From Oscillospiraceae bacterium (GTDB lineage: Bacteria > Bacillota > Clostridia > Oscillospirales > Oscillospiraceae): a stretch of DNA of 20,023 bases. Of the stretch, positions 15,312 to 20,023 are shown in pieces (position 1 is the stretch's first letter; each line of letters begins with the position of its first letter). The DNA is taken from NCBI GenBank assembly GCA_016293265.1, contig JAEDEN010000031.1, positions 1 through 20,023 on the forward strand, read 5' to 3'. Under the pieces are notes generated by a model, which had not been told where the DNA came from, did not search any database, and worked only from the letters and a program-made list of their open reading frames with translations. Both the position numbers and the translations under genes were made by a program.

Positions 15312-15746
15312 ATGAGCTTTCTGGATGAGCTGAAAAAACTGACCCATCCCTATGAGGATGAGGATGAGGAGTTTGAAGATTTCGAGGAAACGCCCCGCAG
15401 GGACAGCTTTGAGGAGCGCCGGGCCAAGGCGGATGACCGCCGGGGCAAGGTGGTGAACATCCATGCCACCACCCAGCTCAAGGTAGTGCTGGTGAAGCCT
15501 GACCGCTTTGAGGCTGCCGCCGAGATCGCCGACCAATTGAAGGACAAGCGCACCGTGGTCCTGAATCTGGAATCCACCAACAAGGATGTGGCCCGCCGCC
15601 TGACGGATTTCCTCTCCGGTGTGACCTACGGCGTGGAGGGCAAGATCAAGAAGGTCGCCGCCAACACCTACATCATTACCCCTTACCATGTGGATTTTGA
15701 GGGCGATCTGATCGACGAGCTGGAAAGCAACGGCCTGTATTTCTGA
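15312..15746 (+). CDS. sepF: Cell division protein SepF
   Basis: Membrane-associated FtsZ-binding protein that bundles and tethers FtsZ polymers at the division site. The 144-residue protein starts with a short amphipathic helix (MSFLDELKKL) that fits the membrane anchor. An acidic linker rich in E and D (about residues 14-28) comes next, then the globular SepF domain from about residue 46, with KRTVVLNLES, a DFLSGVTYGVEGKIKKV-type core and the end ITPYHVDFEGD. The start at 15312 is set by AAGGAG 7 bases upstream; an in-frame ATG at 15216 lies inside yggS and would displace the membrane helix. It follows yggS by 19 bases and precedes divIVA by 18, a classic Gram-positive division cluster, although the Bacillus genes ylmG and ylmH are missing between them. 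Confidence 0.96.
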   Translation: MSFLDELKKLTHPYEDEDEEFEDFEETPRRDSFEERRAKADDRRGKVVNIHATTQLKVVLVKPDRFEAAAEIADQLKDKRTVVLNLESTNKDVARRLTDFLSGVTYGVEGKIKKVAANTYIITPYHVDFEGDLIDELESNGLYF

Positions 15747-15764
15747 TAAGGGAGGAACATAAAA

Positions 15765-16442
15765 ATGCTGACACCCCAGGAAGTTTCCACCCACGCATTT
15801 GCCAAGGCCGTCATGGGCGGCTACAATATGGCGATGGTCGATGAGTTCCTCGACGAGCTTACCGATGACTATACCGCTCTTTATAAGGAAAACGCCGCCC
15901 TCAAGGCCAAGATGAAGGTCCTGGTGGAGAAGGTGGAGGAATACCGCGCCACAGAGGACTCCATGCGGGCAACGCTGCTGACTGCCCAGCGCATGGCCGA
16001 CTCCATCGTCCATGAGGCGGAGGCAAAACGGGACGAGATGCTTTCCCAGGCGGAGCTTGCCGCCCGGGACAAGCTGCAGCAGTACCGCGAGGAGATCTAT
16101 ACCTCCGAAGAGCGGCTGAAGCAGGGGCAGTTGGAGCTCTCCCGTTTCATCGCCGAAAGCCGCAGTGTGTGCGAAAAACAGTTGGCCTTCCTGGCTCAAC
16201 TGCCCGAGGTGGAGGTGGATACCGCCCCCGTGGAAGCCCCCCCTGCCCAGGAGATGAAGGTGGAGGAGATCGAGGAGAAGGTGCTGGCCACCTTTGCCGC
16301 CGAAGGCGGGGAAGAGGAGGAGCCGGAAGCCCAGGAGGCGGAAGAGGGGAATCCCTTCGGCCAGGAGGAAGATTCTCTGGACGCCACCCGGCGCATCAAT
16401 CTCAGCGATCTGAAATTCGGCCGCAATTACGGCAAAGACTGA
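15765..16442 (+). CDS. divIVA: DivIVA-domain cell division/polarity protein
   Basis: Coiled-coil scaffold that marks negatively curved membrane at poles and septa and recruits partner proteins. The N-terminal DivIVA motif is visible (VSTHAFAKAVMGGYNMAMVDEFLD), in which hydrophobic tip residues bind membrane. Two coiled-coil stretches follow (about residues 25-65 and 70-145, with EAEAKRDEMLSQAELAARDK), and then a long acidic tail rich in E, P and A. The 225-residue protein ends in RRINLSDLKFGRNYGKD. GGAGG lies about 9 bases before ATG 15765. It is the last gene before a strong terminator, so it closes the long gene run. The acidic C-terminus probably carries partner-binding sites, which is inference. 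Confidence 0.93.
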   Translation: MLTPQEVSTHAFAKAVMGGYNMAMVDEFLDELTDDYTALYKENAALKAKMKVLVEKVEEYRATEDSMRATLLTAQRMADSIVHEAEAKRDEMLSQAELAARDKLQQYREEIYTSEERLKQGQLELSRFIAESRSVCEKQLAFLAQLPEVEVDTAPVEAPPAQEMKVEEIEEKVLATFAAEGGEEEEPEAQEAEEGNPFGQEEDSLDATRRINLSDLKFGRNYGKD

Positions 16443-16444
16443 TC

Positions 16445-16472
16445 AAAGGCGGCTCCGTGGGAGCCGCCTTTT
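16445..16472 (+). terminator. Intrinsic terminator after divIVA
   Basis: A perfect 12-bp stem (16445-16456 with 16460-16471) has a 3-base GTG loop and ends in TTTT. It begins 2 bases after the divIVA stop. The A's of the left arm pair with the T run, so it may also act weakly on the reverse strand. Confidence 0.88.
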
Positions 16473-16572
16473 CATGTCAGGGGGAATAGCCGCCCCTGGC
16501 CGTCACCGCTCAAAACGGATTACGCCCCCACCCGCCCTCCGGCGGGGCGCCCGGGGCCATGAGGAGGTTCTT

Positions 16573-17454
16573 ATGTCTCACCAGAAGCCCATCGTGGCGT
16601 TCCTGTACGACTTTGACAAGACCCTGTGTACCACCGATATGGAGGATTACGCCTTCATTCCCTCCCTGGGTATGACCCCCCGGGAATTCTGGGCCAAGGC
16701 CAACGGATTCGGCCGACAGAACCGGGTGGACGGCATCCTCGCCTATATGTACACCATGATCCGGGAGTCCCACGGGCGGAATCTGCCCTTTACCCGGGAG
16801 AGCCTGGTGAAGATGGGCAGGGACATTGTCCTCTTCCCCGGCGTGCGGGAGTGGTTCGCGCGCATCAACGCCTTCGGCGCCCAACAAGGCGTCCGGGTGG
16901 AGCACTACATCATCTCCTCCGGCCTGCGGGAGATCATCGAGGGCTGCTCCATCAGCGGCGAGTTCAAGGAGATCTACGCCAGCGAGTTTTATTACGACGA
17001 GGAGGGAAGGCCCGTCTGGCCCAAGCTCACCGTCAATTTCACCGCAAAGACCCAGTTCGTCTACCGCATCAACAAGGGGGTGCTGGACGTGTCTGACGAC
17101 AAGACCCTCAATGACTCCATGCCCGATGACAGCAAGCGCGTCCCCTTCCACAACATGGTCTACGTGGGGGACGGCCTCTCCGACGTGCCCTGCATGAAGA
17201 TGATGCGCTCCTACGGCGGCCAGGCCATCGCCGTCTACCAGCCTGAAAGCCGCACCGCCGTGGAAGAGCTGCTGGCCAAGGGCCGGGTGGACTACATCTT
17301 CCCGGCGGATTACCGGGAGGACACCGCCCTGGACCTGACGGTGAAGAATATCATCCGCAAAATGGCCATCGCCGACGCCCTGGGCTACGAGAACGCCCGG
17401 CAGCTTCGCTCCATCGGCGGCGACGTGCTGCCCAACCAGGTGGAGCTGTTCTGA
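16573..17454 (+). CDS. HAD-superfamily hydrolase, phosphoserine-phosphatase-like
   Basis: A 293-residue cytoplasmic HAD phosphohydrolase. Motif I is LYDFDKTL (nucleophile D13, acid/base D15). Motif II is IISSG (S115/S116, G117). Motif IV is VGDGLSDVP (D200, D204). A helical cap lies between motifs I and II (about residues 20-95). The substrate is unknown; the pattern recalls SerB-like phosphatases but the protein is longer. The start at 16573 has GAGGAGG about 6 bases upstream; an in-frame ATG at 16474 begins in the divIVA terminator region and is rejected. The 100-base gap before it shows no convincing promoter. Its stop codon TGA shares a base with the ATG of the next gene, so the two are translationally coupled. 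Confidence 0.9.
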   Translation: MSHQKPIVAFLYDFDKTLCTTDMEDYAFIPSLGMTPREFWAKANGFGRQNRVDGILAYMYTMIRESHGRNLPFTRESLVKMGRDIVLFPGVREWFARINAFGAQQGVRVEHYIISSGLREIIEGCSISGEFKEIYASEFYYDEEGRPVWPKLTVNFTAKTQFVYRINKGVLDVSDDKTLNDSMPDDSKRVPFHNMVYVGDGLSDVPCMKMMRSYGGQAIAVYQPESRTAVEELLAKGRVDYIFPADYREDTALDLTVKNIIRKMAIADALGYENARQLRSIGGDVLPNQVELF

Positions 17455-17855
17455 TGGGGATCTGGGAAGAGCTGCGGCGGGAGGAGTTTTGGAACTGGCT
17501 CCCGGAGACAGGCGGGGAATTCTTTGACGCCTGCTTTGATATGGCCCCGGAAACCATTGGCCCCGGCGAAAGGCGGCAGAGCCATGGCCGGGTGGGCTAT
17601 CTTCTCTCCGGCAGCGCCGTTTTGACGGCGGAGGGCGCCGCCCGCGATGCGGAAAAGGGGACCCTTTTCGGGGCGAAGGACAGCCGGACTGCCCTGGAGA
17701 CGGAATTATACGCCAGGACTCCCTGCACCGTTTTCTGGATGGACGGAGCTATCCTGCGCTCTGTGTGCTATAGTGCCTGCTGGTTCCACGCCAGATTCTG
17801 CAAGGAGGCGGAGGCCTACTTCCGGAAGATGGGGAGAGGAAGCGGGGCCCCCTGA
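17454..17855 (+). CDS. Small Crp-type cyclic-nucleotide-binding/cupin-like protein without HTH
   Basis: A 133-residue protein whose middle resembles the effector-binding beta-roll of Crp/Fnr regulators: GRVGYLLSGSAVLTAEG, then KGTLFGAKD, then a strand ending in FWMDGAILRSVCYSACWFH, as in the run-up to the Crp dimer helix. The protein stops in the helix region (FCKEAEAYFRKMGRGSGAP), and I see no helix-turn-helix after it in any frame, so it is not simply frameshifted. The ATG overlaps the TGA of the HAD gene by one base and has no ribosome site outside that gene, indicating coupled translation. It may sense a ligand for the HAD enzyme, but this is inference. The family assignment is tentative; the gene itself is well supported by position. 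Confidence 0.65.
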   Translation: MGIWEELRREEFWNWLPETGGEFFDACFDMAPETIGPGERRQSHGRVGYLLSGSAVLTAEGAARDAEKGTLFGAKDSRTALETELYARTPCTVFWMDGAILRSVCYSACWFHARFCKEAEAYFRKMGRGSGAP

Positions 17856-17873
17856 GGAGGGGGGAACTCCCTC

Positions 17874-17902
17874 TTTACAAACCGTATCCCCCCTGCTAAA
17901 AT
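17874..17902 (+). promoter_or_regulatory. Extended -10 promoter for the XRE regulator gene
   Basis: TTTACA (17874-17879) and TAAAAT (17897-17902) are separated by 17 bases, with TG at 17894-17895 forming an extended -10. The -35 and -10 each match consensus at 5 of 6 positions. The predicted transcription start near 17909 gives a leader of about 97 bases. Confidence 0.72.
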
Positions 17903-17915
17903 ATACATCGTGTAT
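17903..17915 (+). promoter_or_regulatory. Candidate operator palindrome over the XRE transcription start
   Basis: ATACA-TCG-TGTAT is a perfect inverted repeat beginning right after the -10 box and spanning the predicted start site. Its place and size suit a dimeric repressor, plausibly the XRE protein encoded just downstream (autoregulation). This is inference from position. Confidence 0.5.
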
Positions 17916-18005
17916 TCAAAGCGCCCCTTCCTCCCACCCGGAACACGAAAGGGCGGCGGCAGCCGCTTCACCGGGACTGTGGGAGAGGCCGGAAGGAGAA
18001 AAAAT

Positions 18006-18674
18006 ATGGCTTCCGAATTTTCCCGCACCTTGTCCCTGCTGCGCCAGGAGCGGGGGGTTTCCCAGCGCACCGCCGCCAAGGACCTGGGGATCTCCCAGGC
18101 GCTGCTCAGCCACTATGAAAACGGCATCCGGGAACCCGGCCTTGCCTTTGTGGTGAAGGCCTGCGACTATTATAACGTTTCCGCGGACTTCATTCTGGGC
18201 CGCACCCTCTCCCGTGAGGGGAATATGCTTACAAAGCAGGACATCCTGAACGCCGCTGAGCCGGGCAACGTCCTCCAGGGCAGCGTCCTGGCTACGCTGC
18301 AAAGTAAGCTGGTGGGGGGCGCCGTGGGAGTGCTCTTCGGCCTTTTGGGAAAACTGGGGGATAAAAACGCCATCAACGCGGCGGGCGCCTATCTTTCCGA
18401 CGGGGTGTATCAGCTCTACCGCCACTTTTACCGCGCTGCCGGCGCCAACGAGGACTATTTCTCCCTGAAACGGGAGGAATTCGCCTTGGGCCTGGCCGAG
18501 GCGGATATGAAGCTCTCCCAGGGCCGTTATGTCCGGGCCCTGGAGGGCCGTGAGAAAGCCGAATTCCCAGACCTGTCCCCCGCCGCCCTCACAGAGCAGT
18601 TTCCCGGCCGCAACCAGAGCCTGACCCAGGTGCTGGGCACCGCGGACGCCCGGATAAACAAGCTGGCGGAATAA
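18006..18674 (+). CDS. XRE-family transcriptional regulator with unrecognised C-terminal domain
   Basis: A 222-residue DNA-binding protein. Residues 5-66 form a Cro/C1-type helix-turn-helix (LRQERGVSQRTAAKDLGISQ, then ALLSHYENGIREP and YNVSADFILGRT). The rest is not a family I recognise. It has a hydrophobic, glycine-rich stretch at about 102-117 (LVGGAVGVLFGLLGKL), which could be a buried helix or membrane-proximal segment, then an aromatic helical region (YQLYRHFYRAAG). The start at 18006 is set by AAGGAG 7 bases upstream; an ATG at 17910 would put the start inside the palindrome and is rejected. It has its own extended -10 promoter with an overlapping palindrome. The targets are unknown and no toxin, phage or conjugation gene is adjacent. 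lepA follows 70 bases later without a visible terminator. Confidence 0.85.
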   Translation: MASEFSRTLSLLRQERGVSQRTAAKDLGISQALLSHYENGIREPGLAFVVKACDYYNVSADFILGRTLSREGNMLTKQDILNAAEPGNVLQGSVLATLQSKLVGGAVGVLFGLLGKLGDKNAINAAGAYLSDGVYQLYRHFYRAAGANEDYFSLKREEFALGLAEADMKLSQGRYVRALEGREKAEFPDLSPAALTEQFPGRNQSLTQVLGTADARINKLAE

Positions 18675-18744
18675 ACACCCCGGTGAAGGGGGCTCCCATT
18701 CCTGTGACCACGGACGCAATCCTCAATCAGGAGGTCTTCCATAT

Positions 18745-20023
18745 ATGATTAAACAGTCCAATATCCGCAATTTTTCCATCATCGCCCATATCGACCACGG
18801 CAAGTCCACCCTGGCGGACCGGCTTTTGGAGATGTGCCAGGCTGTCAGCCAGCGGCAGATGGAAAGCCAGCTCCTGGACAACATGGATCTGGAAAAGGAA
18901 CGGGGCATCACCATCAAGGCCCGGGCCGTGCGCCTGCAGTACCGTGCCAAGGACGGTGAAACCTATGACTTGAACCTCATCGACACCCCGGGCCACGTGG
19001 ACTTCAACTACGAGGTCTCCCGTTCCCTTGCCGCCTGTGAGGGCGCCATATTGGTGGTGGATTCCACCCAGGGCGTAGAGGCCCAGACCCTGGCTAACAC
19101 CTACCTGGCCATGGAGCACGAGCTGGAGATTTTGCCCGTGTTCAATAAGATCGACCTTCCTGCCGCGGACCCGCAGAAGGCCAAGCACGAGGTGGAGGAC
19201 ATCATCGGCCTTCCCGCCATGGACGCACCGGAGATCTCCGCCAAGATGGGCATCAATATCGAATCTGTTTTGGAGGATATCGTCCAAAACGTTCCCGCGC
19301 CCTCCGGCGATGTGAACGCCCCCTTGAAGGCGCTGATCTTTGACAGCCAGTATGACAGCTACCGGGGTGTTATTGTCTATATGCGCCTGATGGAGGGCAG
19401 TATCCGCACCGGCCAGATGGTGAAGCTTATGGCCTCCGGCGCTACCTATCAGGTGGTGGAGTGCGGCCACCTGCTGCCCCTGGGCCTGGAGAGCTGCGAC
19501 TGCCTGGAGGCCGGTGAGGTGGGCTATTTCACTGCCTCCATCAAAAACGTGGCGGATACCCGGGTGGGCGATACCGTCACCGACGCCGTGAATCCCACCG
19601 CCGAGCCCCTGCCCGGCTACCGGGGGGTCCAGTCCATGGTGTACTGCGGCATCTATACCGAGGACGGCTCCAAGTATCCCGATCTTCGTGACGCCCTGGA
19701 AAAGCTGCAGCTCAATGACGCCTCCCTTTCCTTTGAGCCCGAATCCTCCGTGGCGCTGGGCTTTGGCTTCCGCTGCGGCTTTTTGGGAATGCTCCATATG
19801 GAGGTCATCCAGGAGCGGCTGGAGCGGGAATTCAACCTGGATCTGGTCACCACCCTGCCCTCTGTTATCTACCATGTCTATAAGACCGACGGCACCATGG
19901 TCAAGGTGGATAACCCCCACAACTATCCCGACCCCGGCACCATTGAGCACGCCGAGGAACCATATGTGAAGGTGAATATCATCGCTCCCAACGAGTATGT
20001 GGGCAATATCATGCCCATGTGCC
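18745..20023 (+). CDS. lepA: Elongation factor 4 (LepA), 3'-truncated by the window edge
   Basis: Ribosome-associated translational GTPase, implicated in back-translocation and in 30S subunit assembly or initiation. About 426 codons of a roughly 600-residue protein are present. The GTPase motifs are complete: G1 AHIDHGKST (A14 to T22), G2 RGITIKA, G3 DTPGH (D80, catalytic H84), G4 NKID (134-137) and G5 SAKMG. The elongation-factor domain II follows (PLKALIFDSQYDSYRGV), then the domain III segment FGFRCGFLGMLHMEV, typical of LepA. The start at 18745 has AGGAGG 10 bases upstream. The frame is open to the window end, so the LepA-specific C-terminal domain is not visible. No clear promoter was found in the 70 bases before it, so it may share the XRE transcript. 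Confidence 0.97.
   Translation, partial: MIKQSNIRNFSIIAHIDHGKSTLADRLLEMCQAVSQRQMESQLLDNMDLEKERGITIKARAVRLQYRAKDGETYDLNLIDTPGHVDFNYEVSRSLAACEGAILVVDSTQGVEAQTLANTYLAMEHELEILPVFNKIDLPAADPQKAKHEVEDIIGLPAMDAPEISAKMGINIESVLEDIVQNVPAPSGDVNAPLKALIFDSQYDSYRGVIVYMRLMEGSIRTGQMVKLMASGATYQVVECGHLLPLGLESCDCLEAGEVGYFTASIKNVADTRVGDTVTDAVNPTAEPLPGYRGVQSMVYCGIYTEDGSKYPDLRDALEKLQLNDASLSFEPESSVALGFGFRCGFLGMLHMEVIQERLEREFNLDLVTTLPSVIYHVYKTDGTMVKVDNPHNYPDPGTIEHAEEPYVKVNIIAPNEYVGNIMPMC

Noticed and set aside
17858..17877. Weak terminator-like GAGGG/CCCTC hairpin with TTTA after the Crp-like gene
   Set aside because: The stem is only 5 bp with a short T run, and it overlaps the XRE -35 region; too weak to call.
17856..17905. 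Possible frameshifted HTH continuation of the Crp-like protein
   Set aside because: No frame after 17855 shows a helix-turn-helix, and the space holds the XRE promoter instead.
1..20023. Mobile elements, CRISPR, tRNA/rRNA genes, prophage or defence islands
   Set aside because: No transposase, integrase, repeat-spacer array, tRNA cloverleaf or phage gene was seen; the window is continuous housekeeping sequence.

Overview
The window is GC-rich, densely packed bacterial housekeeping DNA with every supported gene on the + strand. Three things point to a high-GC member of the Clostridia, most likely an Oscillospiraceae-type gut anaerobe: strong AAGGAGG-type ribosome sites, a Gram-positive division set (SepF, DivIVA, YggS/YlmE), and a MutL with endonuclease motifs beside a Firmicutes-style ileS-lspA-rluD order. 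This placement rests on protein character and gene order only; no rRNA is present.

Layout: (1) 1-1796, the C-terminal two thirds of ileS, closed by a strong intrinsic terminator. (2) 2058-3450, lspA and an overlapping rluD-type pseudouridine synthase, with a candidate promoter before and a terminator after. (3) 3530-16472, a long run of twelve closely spaced genes that may be one transcription unit: miaB, an MBL-fold hydrolase, mutS, a CPBP-family membrane protease, mutL, a flavodoxin-fold reductase, miaA, hfq, a HlyD-like membrane protein, yggS, sepF and divIVA. It starts at an extended -10 promoter before miaB and ends at a terminator after divIVA. A near-consensus promoter inside yggS probably gives sepF-divIVA their own supply. 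(4) 16573-17855, a HAD phosphatase-like gene coupled by a stop/start overlap to a small Crp-sensor-like protein without a DNA-binding domain. (5) 18006-18674, an XRE regulator with its own promoter and a palindrome over the predicted transcription start. (6) 18745-end, the first ~426 codons of lepA.

Functionally the window combines translation quality (IleRS, LepA), tRNA A37 modification (MiaA makes i6A, MiaB thiomethylates it), rRNA pseudouridylation, mismatch repair (MutS/MutL), RNA chaperoning (Hfq), lipoprotein maturation (LspA) and division-site assembly (SepF/DivIVA). I see no mobile element, CRISPR array, tRNA, rRNA or prophage. The points most worth a second look are regulatory (hfq leader hairpin, promoter buried in yggS, XRE operator) and the uncharacterised genes embedded in the conserved clusters, above all the HlyD-like gene in the division cluster. 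I found nothing that clearly amounts to a new multi-gene system.
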